Of a DNA stretch of 64,000 bases, positions 1 through 9,164 are shown one piece after another (within the stretch, counting starts at the first letter, position 1; every line of letters begins with the position of its first letter). Under the pieces are notes generated by a model, which was not told the origin of the DNA, did no database searches, and worked only from the letters and a program-made list of their open reading frames with translations. The stretch comes from Macrotis lagotis (taxonomy: Eukaryota; Chordata; Mammalia; Peramelemorphia; Peramelidae), in the NCBI RefSeq assembly GCF_037893015.1, contig NC_133666.1, positions 656,854,869-656,918,868 of the forward strand, in the 5' to 3' direction. Both the position numbers and the translations under genes were made by a program.

Positions 1-545
1 AAGAAGGTGGGCTCCACAGGGATTGCTCCCCTCACCCATGACTATGGAACTTGGGCTGGCAGCATGGATGGTGGTCCAGGGCTACTGCCATTCCCAAGAC
101 TCTTGGGTTCTGGGTCTCGAGTTATCTCCCTCAAGGTCATAGGGGAGACTTGTCTGTAACTTGAAAACTCTCTGTGAATGCTTTGCTGCTTCACTTAAGT
201 TGATTGGTATGTGTATATACATATATATATATGAAAGTTCAAAAATATTAATAATAATAGTTTGCATGTTGGAGGCATGTGCTATAGGACTACCAACTGT
301 ACATATTATAAAACTTCTACGAGGAAGTTGGGAAAAGATAAAATAGTAGTTAGTAGTTCTATAGTATTCATTTTATAGGTTTTCTTGAAATGGAAATGTA
401 TTGTTTTATATTGAATCCTATCCTTTGTTCTACTGTGTACATGGAAATGTTTTTTTTTTCCTTTTTCATCTTGTATTTGTTTAAAATGAGTCGAAAATGT
501 ACAAATAAATAAAAGATCAATAAAATTTGCTCCCAGAGTCAATGG
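1..545 (+). other. Candidate 3' UTR end of a gene entering from the left
   Basis: From about 200 to 535 the sequence is AT-rich, with T runs and ATTA/TTTTAT tracts typical of vertebrate 3' UTRs, and it ends in a cluster of AATAAA hexamers. No coding frame or known gene is recognised upstream of it in the window. An ordinary AT-rich intergenic stretch would look similar, so the call is tentative. Confidence 0.3.
504..524 (+). terminator. Cluster of three polyadenylation hexamers
   Basis: AATAAA occurs at 504-509, 508-513 (overlapping) and 519-524. Three signals within 21 bp, followed by non-AT sequence, resemble a mature mRNA 3' end on the + strand. No clear GT-rich downstream element follows, so cleavage here is inference. 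Confidence 0.35.
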
Positions 546-1460
546 GGAGTCATGGAGGCTTCTTGAGCAAGGAGGGGACATGGATCTCATTTTCTTCCTT
601 TCCTATCCTCCCATGATTTCTCTTTGGAAGGAACAGACAACAGCCTTGTCTTGGGGTCCCAATCAGGACCATAAACACAGACCCTGGCTTACCTTCTAGG
701 AGGCTTCTCCCTACCCACCCCCAAATCTGGGCCAGACAAAGCCAATTACAGCTCTTTCTCTCCATCTCTCAGTCTCCCACAGCAGCCTCCAGTCAGCACA
801 TCGATACCTGGCCTCATGACTGGAGGCACTTTGGAGTCTGGGGGCCCTTCCTCCCCAATCCTTCTCCTCCCTGGAGGAGGATGGAGCAGCAGTTTAGAAG
901 GCAGCAAAATGTTAATTGCCCTGTAAATCTCCCCCAGAATGCCAAGGCACCAATTTTCTCTGACTCACATATGCTGGGCCTCAGATTCATCTTCCCTTCT
1001 CCCTTTTCCCCTCCTCCCTTCCTCCTTTCCAAGCACAGGCATAGAAGTCAGACAAATGAGAGAGCCATTCAGAGGTAGCAGGAGTAAGCAAGGCACTGTC
1101 CTTCCCAGGAGGGCTCTGGACATCCTGTAGGATGGTAGGAAATGCCCCAAGAAACAGTTTATCTCTCTTGACCACATAAGGCCCTGGCATGATTCCTCTC
1201 TCTATCTCTAGTCCCATCCATCCTTTCTGAGTCTGGCAGAGTGAGGCAGGGAAGGCAAGGAGAAGGGGAAAATGTGAAGTGAACTAGAAAAGAACATTTC
1301 AATTTGTTCCCATATGACTCAAGCTGCTACAGTGACCACCCTGTAAGTTTAAATGCCATTGTATTTAATGCAATATCAAGGACATAGTGGGGGAGTGACT
1401 CTAAGAGATGAAGAAGGATGAGGGGGACACTCCCAGAAGACCCAGAACTTACCCCCAGAG
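546..1460. other. Unique sequence without a recognised gene
   Basis: No repeat family or coding frame is recognised. A short block around 880-1000 contains a TTAATTG homeodomain-type core at 912-918 within balanced base composition. It could be a conserved non-coding element, but conservation cannot be tested here. Confidence 0.4.
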
Positions 1461-1464
1461 AAGA

Positions 1465-1645
1465 ATCATAGCATAACAAGATCATCAAATTAAAGCTAGA
1501 AGGGACCTTCGAGGTCATTGTTTCAAATATCCTCATTTTTACAGATGTGAGACCTGAGGCAAAGAAACGTGAACATGAAATAATTTGCTTTAGGTCAAAA
1601 AGGTGTGAGAGTTGAGATTTGAACCAGAATTCCAAATTTATTACT
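1465..1645 (-). repeat. MIR/Ther-type CORE-SINE
   Basis: Read on the minus strand it contains a degraded CORE segment (ACAGATGTGAGACCTGAGGC on the plus strand is the reversed 'cctcagtttcctcatctgt' motif) and a tRNA-type TTGAACC box complement near 1617. It is old and divergent. Confidence 0.6.
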
Positions 1646-1979
1646 TTTCCCAATGGATGTGGGAATCTCAGGATGGGGGTGAAGGAGGGTAGACTTGAGA
1701 CTGAGGTATAGGAAGGGAGGGTATGCAAGAGTCCCAGAAGGACCTGGGGAGGCTGGGGTCCATGGAAAACAAAGAGGTATCTGGGGAGGTTCTGGAATAG
1801 TAGGGGCCCAGGGAGGAATTTGAGGGATTGCTTCCCAGACTAGGAAGAGGAGAAGAGGATGTGTGGTAGTTTTCATGGGACCCCACAAACACATACATAA
1901 AAGCAGTTATGGTCTGATGAAGTCTCCTCCCTGGCTCATTGACCATGATTAGCTAACTGCATTGAAAACAGATCCCCTT

Positions 1980-2272
1980 GCCAGGCAGCTGGGCACCTTC
2001 CTTTAGTCTGTGGTTGGGCAGCGAAGGCTGAGGCTGGTGGATCACTTGATTTTAAGAATTTGAAGCCGCAGTTGGGTTTAAGCCAAGGGGTCTACATTAA
2101 AGATGGAATCTGTGAAGTGAGCCTGTGAGAAATGAAGGCCACTGGGCTGTCTGCCAAGGGGTGACTCGGTCCGGGTCAGGAAAAACAGACCCATTCTGGG
2201 CTGAGTGGTATTGGGATGGAGCCGTCAGGGGCCTCCTTATCCAGTCTGGGCAAGAGAGGGAGACCCAGTCTA
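1980..2272 (+). pseudogene. 7SL (SRP) RNA retropseudogene, nearly full length
   Basis: The 7SL RNA scaffolds the signal recognition particle. This copy is collinear with it from end to end over about 292 bp, against about 300 bp for the functional RNA. The 5' Alu-domain box GGCTGAGGCTGGTGGATCAC lies at 2026-2045. The central S domain follows, and the 3' Alu-domain closing segment AGTCTGGGCAAGAGAGGGAG lies at 2243-2262, followed by ACCCAGTCT. It then runs into an A-rich tail (AAACAAAAACAAA), as expected for LINE-mediated retrotransposition. Scattered substitutions break the box-B-like motif and helices, so it is an old non-functional copy. No clean TSD was found. Marsupials are not known to carry 7SL-derived Alu/B1 SINEs, so a direct copy of the RNA gene is the best reading. 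Confidence 0.85.
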
Positions 2273-2655
2273 AACAAAAACAAAGTTCACCACAATTGGA
2301 TTTCTTCTGAATGCTTATTTCTCTCTGGTTTCTGTCTGAGACTGCAGAGTTTACAAGGAAAGGCAGCTACTGAGACGGGAAGGAGAAGGGAAAGATGGAG
2401 CAAAGACCACTACAAGGCTCCTCTTGGCTACTTTCTGCCACAAGATCAGATCACAGAGCAGGAGACCCAGGACTTAGGATTGACCTAGGCTTGTCCCGGG
2501 AATGGCCTCTGGCCTTCTCCCACATGGAGCAATCTGTCTAGTCTCCCAGACATCATCTTAACTCCTCAGGGTAGTCTTCTCAGATTGTCTGAAGAAAGAC
2601 CAAAGCTCCCCATTATTCTGTCAAATCTGGCCAGTTCCTCTCACAATTGCAGAAT
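2273..2655. other. Unique sequence
   Basis: No repeat family or credible coding frame is seen between the 7SL retrocopy and the next LINE fragment. Confidence 0.4.
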
Positions 2656-2795
2656 CAGCCTTACAACTGAAAGGGACCTCTGAGACATTCTATTCCAGCC
2701 TGTCCCACACCTCCGATGAGTGGTCATTATGCTTCTTTCTGAAGACTTCTAGCAAAGGGAAAATCATTAGCTCCTGACTTGGAGAGCTTACAATC
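2656..2795 (-). repeat. CR1/L3 LINE fragment
   Basis: The plus strand shows the reversed L3 3' end: AACTGAAAGGGACCTCTGAG, then a GAGTGGTCAT block and a TCATTAGCTCCTGACTTGGA-type block. This order matches L3 antisense copies elsewhere in mammals. It is divergent. Confidence 0.6.
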
Positions 2796-3033
2796 TTTGT
2801 CTTTGTAGTGTGGCCAGGATGACAGGCCTATGAAACTGTCAGGCTATTAGGCCAGAACCAGAGAAGAGACTCAATGTTGACTAAAGACAAGAAAAGAACA
2901 TACTGATATCTATACAGCCCTAGTTCTCTGAATTCTTGCCCACTTCCCAATTCTTATGCCATATTCTGTATTTTCTCCATTTAGGGTTCATTACTTGAAT
3001 AATTTAAGGGAAAAAATTTGAAAATCTATTGCT

Positions 3034-3188
3034 GGAGTGGCTAGGTGGCATAGTGGATAGAGCACCGGCCCTGGGGTCAGGAATACCTGAGTTCAAATCC
3101 TCAGACACTTAATAATTAGCTAGCTGTGTGGCCTTGGGCAAGCCACTTAACCCTACTGCCTTGCAAAAACCTCAAAAAAAAAAGGAAG
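3034..3188 (+). repeat. WSINE1-like SINE with TSD
   Basis: tRNA-like head (GTGGATAGAGCACCGGCCCT), internal GTTCAAAT box and CCTTGCAAAAA end. TCTATTGCT is repeated at 3025-3033 and 3189-3197, a clear target-site duplication. A short internal deletion removes bases after the GTTCAAAT box. Confidence 0.9.
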
Positions 3189-3449
3189 TCTATTGCTTCC
3201 CCGAGATACCCCAAAAGTTGGAAAATCTTTCCTGTGAGCTTTGGTCAAAGATATATTATTGGTGGAAATGAACAATGAACGCTAATCCTTTGCTTTTCTT
3301 TTTTTATCGGTTATTTTTCTATTTCTATTGTTTTTTTTCTTTTTTAATTCATTCCTGAACATTGCGAGATCAGTTAGCATGAAAACTATTATGCCCATTC
3401 TTATGTTTACCCAATGTTTATGCTTTCTCAGCATTGTGATGGCTGATAG

Positions 3450-3585
3450 AATAGACTCATAGAATGTTAGTCGGTCCCTTGGAGATCAACTAGGCCACAG
3501 TCTTCCTTTTGCAGATGTGGAAACTGAGGTCTGGAGGTTAAGGACTTTGTCAGTGGCTACACTCATCTTCAGTCATCCTGACTCA
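3450..3585 (-). repeat. CORE-SINE fragment
   Basis: Contains the reversed CORE motif GCAGATGTGGAAACTGAGGT. It is a MIR/Ther-type copy and old. Confidence 0.55.
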
Positions 3586-3594
3586 TATAGACTT

Positions 3595-3860
3595 TGACAA
3601 GCATCCCCTCACTGAAATCCAATTCATGTGCTTATTGTGGCATCACCTCCTTGATAACATGGTCTTCTTCAAAAAGGAAGGACATGGGGGCAGCTAGGTG
3701 GCTCAGTGGATAGAGCACTGGCCCTGGAGTCAGTAGTACCTGAGTTCAAATCTGGCCTCAGACACGTAATAATTACCTAACTGTGTGGCCTTGGGCAAGC
3801 CACTTAACCCCATTGCCTTGCAAAAAAAAAAAAAAAAGGAAGGACAAACATCATCATCTC
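3595..3860 (+). repeat. Type C SINE tail, split by a younger SINE
   Basis: The tail reads CACTGAAATCCAATTCATGT and then a CATCACCTCCTTGATAACAT-type block ending in GAAGGACAAACATCATCATC. It is interrupted by a WSINE1-like copy inserted just before its terminal GGACAAACA. The head is missing (5' truncated). Confidence 0.75.
3686..3837 (+). repeat. WSINE1-like SINE nested in a type C SINE
   Basis: Complete copy with a 16-A tail. AAGGAAGGACA lies on both sides (about 3675-3685 and 3836-3846), showing target-primed insertion into the older SINE tail. Confidence 0.9.
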
Positions 3861-3964
3861 TGATCATAAGTAGAATTTGAACTCAGGTCCTCCTGATCAG
3901 AGCCAGGTCTCTTTCCACTCTCCCAGTGTACAAAAGTCTCCCCATCCTTCCCTCTAGTCTTCAT

Positions 3965-4680
3965 GTTTTTCCTGTCTTACAATACAGTCATATTCCTTAC
4001 ATTATACACTGTAAGTTGTTTAGTCATTTCCCAGTCCGGGAGTAACTACTGATTCCAGTTCTTTTTGCTGTTTTGGTCTTTTTTAAAAAATTATATAAAT
4101 ATTTTATTTATTTTCCAATTGTATAACATAGTAGTTTCAGCCTATCATTTTTTGGTAAGCTTTTGAATTTTGTACATTTCTCCCCACACTCCCTTCCCCA
4201 CAGAAGGCAGACTGATCATCTTTACACTGTTTCCGTGCTATGCAATGATCAAAATTGTTGGGAGTGTTGAGAGAAAAATCATATCCTTGAGGCTATTGTT
4301 TCAGTCTCGACAGATTCTTCATGAGCCCATTTGGGGTTTTCTTGAAAAAAATACTGGAGAGGTTTGCCTTTTCCTTCTCCAGCTCATTTTACAGATGAGG
4401 AAACTGAGGCACACAGGGTGACATGACTTGCCCAGGGTCATACAGCAGAGGCTAGATTTGAACTCAGGAAGATGAGTCTTCCTAACCCTAGGCCCAGCAT
4501 TCTAACCACCTTCGCTGACCTTTAGTTCTTACTACCCCCCAAAAGTGATGCTGTGAATATTTTGGTGCCAGTGGGCCCTTCCTCTCCATCTTTGACCTCC
4601 TTGGGGCATGCACTCAGCAGGCCACATACCTTTGGATCAATCTAGCCTTTCACATTGCCTCCTGGCTCTGCATTATCACA
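3965..4680 (-). mobile_element. L1 3'-end fragments
   Basis: At 4080-4270 the plus strand shows a reversed marsupial-type L1 3' UTR (AATATTTTATTTATTTTCCA, GGTAAGCTTTTGAATTTTGT). At 4530-4670 it continues as reversed ORF2 C-terminal sequence (GCTGTGAATATTTTGGTGCC). An L1-like piece also lies near 3985-4070. The fragments are broken by a type B SINE and heavily diverged. Confidence 0.55.
4275..4525 (-). repeat. Type B (MAR1-like) SINE
   Basis: On the plus strand it shows the RTE-like tail reversed (GAGCCCATTTGGGGTTTTCT), the reversed CORE motif ACAGATGAGGAAACTGAGGC, and the reversed tRNA-like head ending in TTCTAACCACC. It interrupts the L1 fragment. Confidence 0.8.
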
Positions 4681-4689
4681 GAGGTGAGT

Positions 4690-5250
4690 AGCTTTATATT
4701 ATATTAAGCGCCTCAGTGTACCAAACCCTATCCTGGGCCACTGTAGGTAATTTGAGACATGATTCTTTCCTTTCAGGGACACCCAACCCTAGCAGCCAGG
4801 CAGTCAATCACCTCCTGCGGCCCTGTTGGTCCTATCTTTCTCCTAACAGGCCCAGGAAGAGAAAACCAAAATGTGTGGCTAGGAGGAGCAAGGTGAAAGC
4901 CTCCTCTGCGTGCCCTCTGCCTCCCTGCTCTCCTTCCAGAGCCTGCAGAATTGACAACTCCAACTCTGACAGAGCAGGCCTATCATTCTTGGTAACAGAT
5001 GTCCTCCGCAGCCCCCGCCAGGCCCCTGGGCTCTCTGGGAGTGACAGACGAGCAGCCTTGTCTCCCTAGCCTCAGGGCCATTTTTCAAGGCTTAGAAAAA
5101 CGTTGCCTGCCTAACTCCATCCATCTAATAGCTCACGGGAGGGAGAGAGGAGAGGGGACTTCATATATTTCAGCCCCTCCCTGGCTCTTCCCTAGCATGG
5201 TCTCCAATTGCCCGTCACTGTGATTTCTTCAAGGGCCAGAAACCTCCTTT
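4690..5250. other. Unique, relatively GC-rich stretch
   Basis: No repeat family is recognised. Open frames cross it in two phases but lack typical exon structure. A 3'-splice-like CTTTCCTTTCAG sits near 4777. It may be a regulatory element or ordinary unique DNA. Confidence 0.35.
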
Positions 5251-5254
5251 ATTT

Positions 5255-5375
5255 AGGATTTAGATTCAGAGGACCTGATTCAAGGCCCTGCTCTGTTAGT
5301 GCTCTGTGTGATCTAGGAAAAATGACTTTCCCTCTCTGGTCCCTAGTGTCTCCAGGTGTAACCTGATGAATTTGA
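5255..5375 (+). repeat. MIR-type fragment
   Basis: Order of parts: AGATTCAGAGGACCTGATTC, CTGTGTGATCTAGGAAAAAT, then CCTCTCTGGTCC. This fits a decayed MIR tRNA-related half. Confidence 0.5.
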
Positions 5376-5524
5376 GCTACATCAGGGGTCCTTCACTTTT
5401 TCGTGGTTTTGTTTTGGACCCTTCAGTGGTCTGATAGAGTTTATTTATATATTTTTACACACATAAAATAAATTATTTAGGATTACAAAAAATTAGATTG
5501 AATATTTAAAAAAAAATAAGTTCA

Positions 5525-5686
5525 GGGGCAGCTAGGTGGCGCAGCGGATAGAGCACCGGCCCTGGAGTCAGGAGTACCTGAGTTCAAATCGGGCTTCAGA
5601 CACTTAATAATTTCCTAGCTGTGTGGCCTTGGGCAAGCCACTTAACTCCATTTGCCTTGAAAAAAACCTAACCCCCCCCAAAAAAA
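5525..5686 (+). repeat. WSINE1-like SINE
   Basis: Full-length head GGGGCAGCTAGGTGGCGCAG. The tail is extended by a C-run and A-run. Flanks AAATAAGTTCA and AAATAAATTCA form an 11-bp TSD with one difference. Confidence 0.85.
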
Positions 5687-5691
5687 TAAAT

Positions 5692-5835
5692 TCATGGGGT
5701 CAACTGGGTGTGAAAGTGCATCGAGCACCAACTCTGGAAGCAGGGGGACCAGAGTTCATATCTGAACTCAGACATCTAACTAGTTGTGTGACCCTGGGCG
5801 AGTCACTTAACCTCAAATGCCTCTCACCCCAGGCA
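5692..5835 (+). repeat. Older tRNA-derived SINE
   Basis: Has the order GCATCGAGCACC, GAGTTCATAT, TTGTGTGACCCTGGGCGAGT, CTCAAATGCC. It is closer to type B/C heads than to type A and ends without a long tail. Confidence 0.6.
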
Positions 5836-5920
5836 AAGAAGTTTGTGGAACCCTAGATTAGTTATCTCTCTTGATCCTATAATCTCTTGGGACAAAATGC
5901 TTAAAAAGGTGGGGAGGGAG

Positions 5921-6071
5921 AGGCAGCCCGATGGGGCAGTGAATTAGAGCACTAGCTCTGGAGTCAGGACAATCTGAGCTCAAATCTGACCTCAGACTTT
6001 ATAATTACTTAGCTGTGTGACCCCAGGCAAGTCACAACTCATTGCCTTGCAAACCCCCCCCTAAAACCCCC
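5921..6071 (+). repeat. WSINE1-like SINE with 17-bp TSD
   Basis: Diverged head, CATTGCCTTGCAA end and a C/A-rich tail. AAAAGGTGGGGAGGGAG is repeated exactly at 5904-5920 and 6072-6088. Confidence 0.85.
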
Positions 6072-6155
6072 AAAAGGTGGGGAGGGAGAATCTGCCAGAA
6101 TCTGGGATTTTCAGAGTTGTCTTAGGTCTTGCCATATGAGGTGGAAAGGGCTGTT

Positions 6156-6179
6156 TGCGTGCGTGCATGCGTGTGTGCG

Positions 6180-6226
<47 letters not shown>
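6156..6226. repeat. (TG)n microsatellite with imperfect start
   Basis: Starts as GCGTGCGTGCATGCGTG and becomes a pure TG run. It is open in several frames only because it is a simple repeat. Alternating purine-pyrimidine sequence of this kind can adopt Z-DNA. Confidence 0.95.
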
Positions 6227-6227
<1 letters not shown>

Positions 6228-6479
6228 CGCCTGCCCAATTTCTCCTACTGTTCCAATCTGAACCAAATTCCCCTCTGCTACCCACTAAGGGTACCAGCAC
6301 TCTTTATCCCTGAAGGAAAAAAAATATGCTCTCCATCATTGTAGGAGAAATAGTGGCATCCAAAGTGGCAAAATTATGAAGTTTGGAAAATTTACTTTCT
6401 TTGGAGACGACCTCCTCTCTGCTTATATGACCTTCATTTACACTTATTCATCAGATGACCCCATCAACCTGAAGGGAGG

Positions 6480-6680
6480 TTGGGAAAGACCAGAGTTCAA
6501 ATTCAGGCTCTGACACTTGTCTTTCATGGGCCTATGGTTGAATGACCACCTCCTTGAGCCTTACTTTCTTTGTTCATATTAGAGGAGTGTGGCAATAATG
6601 CTCAGAGCACATAATTCAAAGGGCCATGGTGAAGGCTCAGTGAGACGATTAAGCACTTTGCAAACTTTAAAACAGAGCTC
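6480..6680 (+). repeat. MIR/CORE-SINE
   Basis: GAGTTCAAATTCAGGCTCTG, a decayed CORE, and GTGAAGGCTCAGTGAGACGA leading into GCACTTTGCAAAC match the MIR plus-strand layout. Confidence 0.55.
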
Positions 6681-6689
6681 AATCTTCTT

Positions 6690-6925
6690 GTGAAGTTATT
6701 TTTTAATCATGTCCCACTTTTCAGTGACCCGTCTGGTCATTTTTTTGGCAAAGATACCAGAATGATTTGATATTTCCTTCTCCAGCTCATTTGCAGAGGA
6801 AGAAAGTGAGGCAAACAGTTAAGTGACTTGCCCAGGGTCACACAGCTCACAATAATCTGATTTGAACCCATGAAGATGAGTCTTCTTGATTCCAAGACAT
6901 CCTCTAACCACTGCACCACCCAAGC
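6690..6925 (-). repeat. Type B (MAR1-like) SINE
   Basis: Reversed RTE-like tail (CTGGTCATTTTTTTGGCAAA), reversed CORE (GGAAGAAAGTGAGGCAAACA), then the reversed tRNA head ending CTAACCACTGCACCACC. Confidence 0.8.
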
Positions 6926-6939
6926 TGTGCAATGTACTC

Positions 6940-7385
6940 TTTATACATTGTGTTTATTTTGTATATGCTTATTTATGCATTCCTTATTTCTTCTGATAAA
7001 GTATAAGCTTTTCAGGGCATCTAGCTGGTGTAGTGGATAGAGCACTGGCCCTGTTAATGAACTCAGGAGGACCTGAGTTCAAATCCAGCCTCAGACACTT
7101 AATAATTACCTAACTGTGTGGCCTTGGGCAAGTCACTTAACCCCATTGCCTGGCAAAAATTTTTTTTAAAAAAAGAATGTAAGCTTTCTAAGGGATCCCC
7201 AGTCTGGTACTGTGTAGGGACTTAACAAATGGTTGTCGATAGATGAATAAATGTCACTTATTGTCATTTTAGCCTGCATTTTCAGCTAGACTGCAAGCTT
7301 CCTCAAGGTGGGAGATGCTGTTGTTTGTCTTCCTCCTGGAGCCTCTGCATCACTTTGCACCTATCTGATAGATGGTATCTGGAAA
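6940..7385 (+). repeat. L2 3' ends, one carrying a SINE
   Basis: The L2 3' end (GTATAAGCTTTTCAGGGC, then CCAGTCTGGTACTG and AATGGTTGTCGATAGATGAA) is split by a WSINE1-like insertion. A second L2 end follows at 7290-7380 (CTAGACTGCAAGCTTCCTCA). Confidence 0.65.
7015..7176 (+). repeat. WSINE1-like SINE inside L2
   Basis: Head GGGCATCTAGCTGGTGTAGT. A small insertion follows CTGGCCCTG. End TGCCTGGCAAAAA. The flanks GTATAAGCTTT and ATGTAAGCTTT are the duplicated L2 target with changes. Confidence 0.85.
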
Positions 7386-7489
7386 TCATCAGTGAGATAG
7401 ATGGAGAGTCAGGCAGACAGAGGGATGGGAACTCTGGTTTTTGTTTATTTACTTGCTTTTCATCCAGGGCCTAGGAAGAGATAGTTTGA

Positions 7490-7890
7490 TAGGAAAGGAA
7501 AGGAAGGGAGGGAGGGAGGAAGGAATGAAGGAGGAAAGAAGGAAAGAAGGAAGGAAGGAAGGAAGGAAGGAAGGAAGGAAGGAAGGAAGGAAGAAAAGGA
7601 GGGAGGGAGGAAGGAAGGAAGGAAGGAAAGGAGGGAGGAAGGAAGAGGGTGGGAAGGAATGGAGGTAGGGAGAAAAGAAAGAAATGAAGGAAAGGAAGGA
7701 GGAAAGGAAAAGGGAAAGAAGTGATGAAGGGAGGAAAGAAAGAAACAAAGGAAGGGAGGAAGGAAGGGAAAGATCAAAGAAGTAAAGGAGGGAGGAAGGA
7801 AGAGAGGGAGCAAAGAAGGAAAGAAGAAAAGAAAGCAGGGGAAGAATGAAGGAAAGGAGGGAGGAAGGAGAAAGGGAGGGAGGGAGATGT
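7490..7890. repeat. 400-bp purine tract, (GGAA)n-rich
   Basis: Nearly pure A/G on the plus strand, built from GGAA, GGGA and AAAG blocks, with (GGAA) perfect between about 7541 and 7592. The long open frames on both strands are by-products of the simple sequence. Mirror-symmetric purine runs can form triplex (H-DNA). Confidence 0.95.
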
Positions 7891-8284
7891 TAATGATGAT
7901 GAGAGATGTCACAAGCTGACCTGGCACTAAGACTGGCAGGAGGCATGAGCTCTTCAGGTACCCCTTGCAGATAATTGGCAGCTGCTGTGATGGCAGCTCA
8001 TGGCTTCAAAATGAGACTTCCCATCTTCTGGGGCATGACTGTCAAAAACTCTTTTCATTTGTGTGTTTTTTCCCCCAGCCAGCAACTCTGATGTTCCCAG
8101 TGCCTTTGAAACCCGCTGTTTGAAACTCCGTTCCCTTCCCATCTCCAAGGCCCCTGATGTCCCCACTCCACTGAGTTATCCAGAGCCGCCAACAGGGTAT
8201 TATGGCACAGGGAGGAGGGTTTTTGCTCTGATGGAAGTTCTTAGAATTTTTCTTAGAGCTGAGGAGGTGGTCACATGGACAGGG
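7891..8284. other. Unique sequence with an acceptor-like site
   Basis: No repeat recognised. A long pyrimidine run ending TTTTTTCCCCCAG at about 8079 looks like a 3' splice site and precedes about 210 bp of open frame. No matching donor or known protein is seen, so no exon is called. Confidence 0.3.
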
Positions 8285-8596
8285 AGTCTGTAAGAGGGTC
8301 AAGGAGGGCATTGCTGGGGTCAGAAAGGTTGCAATGAGAGGAAAAAGGCTTTAGCAGGGTCAAAGAGGTTAAAAAAATCAACTTCACTAGCACAAGAGGG
8401 GGGATGGCAGGGTTAAACAGTTTGTCTGAAAAAGAGCTAGAGGTTCTGCAAGACTGCTAGTCTAATCTGAGTTATCTGAACATGGATGCTGCCAAGACCT
8501 CAACCTCCAGTATCAAGGAAAGAAGATAGTCCTGCCAAAGACAGCCCTGGTCAGACCCTTATCTCCACTGGTGTTCCAAAAGATGATTAAGCTTCT

Positions 8597-8750
8597 GGGG
8601 GCAGCTAGGTGGCTCAGTGGATAGAACATCAGTCCTGGAATCAGGAGGACCCGAGTTCAAATGCGACCTCAGCCATTTAATAATTGCCTAGCTACGTGAC
8701 CTCGGACAAGTCACTTAACCCCATTGCCTTAAATAAATTTTGTTAAAAAA
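8597..8750 (+). repeat. WSINE1-like SINE
   Basis: Head GGGGGCAGCTAGGTGGCTCA at 8597. End CCATTGCCTTAAATAAATTT. Followed directly by a type B SINE. Confidence 0.85.
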
Positions 8751-8751
8751 G

Positions 8752-9000
8752 CCTCTTGGCAGCTAGGTGGTGAGATAGTGCCTGGGGCTCCGTGCAGGAA
8801 GTCAGGAAAACTCATGTTCCTCAGTTCACATCCAACTTCAGACACTAGTTGTGTGACCTTGAGCAAGTCACTCAACCCTGTTTGCCTTAGTTTCCTCATC
8901 TATAAAATGAACTGGGGAAGGGAATGGCAAATTCCTCAAGTATCTTTGCCAAGAAAACACTCAGTTGGGTCATGAAGAGTCAGACACAACTGAACAATGG
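8752..9000 (+). repeat. Type B (MAR1-like) SINE
   Basis: Complete layout: GGCAGCTAGGTGGTGAGATA head, TAGTTTCCTCATCTATAAAA CORE, AAGTATCTTTGCCAAGAAAA, then GGGTCATGAAGAGTCAGACA and ACAACTGAACAA. Confidence 0.85.
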
Positions 9001-9110
9001 AGAAAAAACTTGTTGAAGTCAGGGAGTGGATTTTTGCCTTTACTAGAATCTCCTGTGCTTAGTGGACATATGCCGATACATAGTGAGCACTTAAGAAATG
9101 CTTATTGATG
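9001..9110 (+). repeat. L2 3' tail
   Basis: CTCCTGTGCTTAGTGGACAT, then GTGAGCACTTAAGAAATGCT, the usual L2 terminal block. Confidence 0.6.
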
Positions 9111-9164
9111 GAGTGGCTGATTTCTTGCTGTTGTGGCTTTAGATGGACACTGCTAATGTCCAGA

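Larger units (their letters stand above)
5385..5870. repeat. Ancient mammalian repeat broken by two SINEs
   Basis: The pieces CAGGGGTCCTTCAC, AAAATAAATTATTTAGGATTAC, TTCATGG and GTGGAACCCTAGATTAG resemble a widespread old mammalian repeat ('...ggacccc...'). Two SINEs (5525-5686 and 5692-5835) separate them. The family is not named with confidence. Confidence 0.4.

Noticed and set aside
1980-2272. 7SL copy as a functional SRP RNA gene
   Set aside because: Many substitutions in paired regions and an A-rich tail mark a retropseudogene.
3034-3188. SINE heads as possible functional tRNA genes
   Set aside because: They share tRNA-like box motifs but lack a cloverleaf acceptor stem, occur in many copies and end in A-tails.
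7441-7927. Long open frames on both strands over the purine tract
   Set aside because: They translate to simple K/E/G/R or P/S/F/L repeats produced by (GGAA)n.
8063-8293. Possible exon after a strong acceptor-like site
   Set aside because: No donor, no recognised protein and no companion exons.
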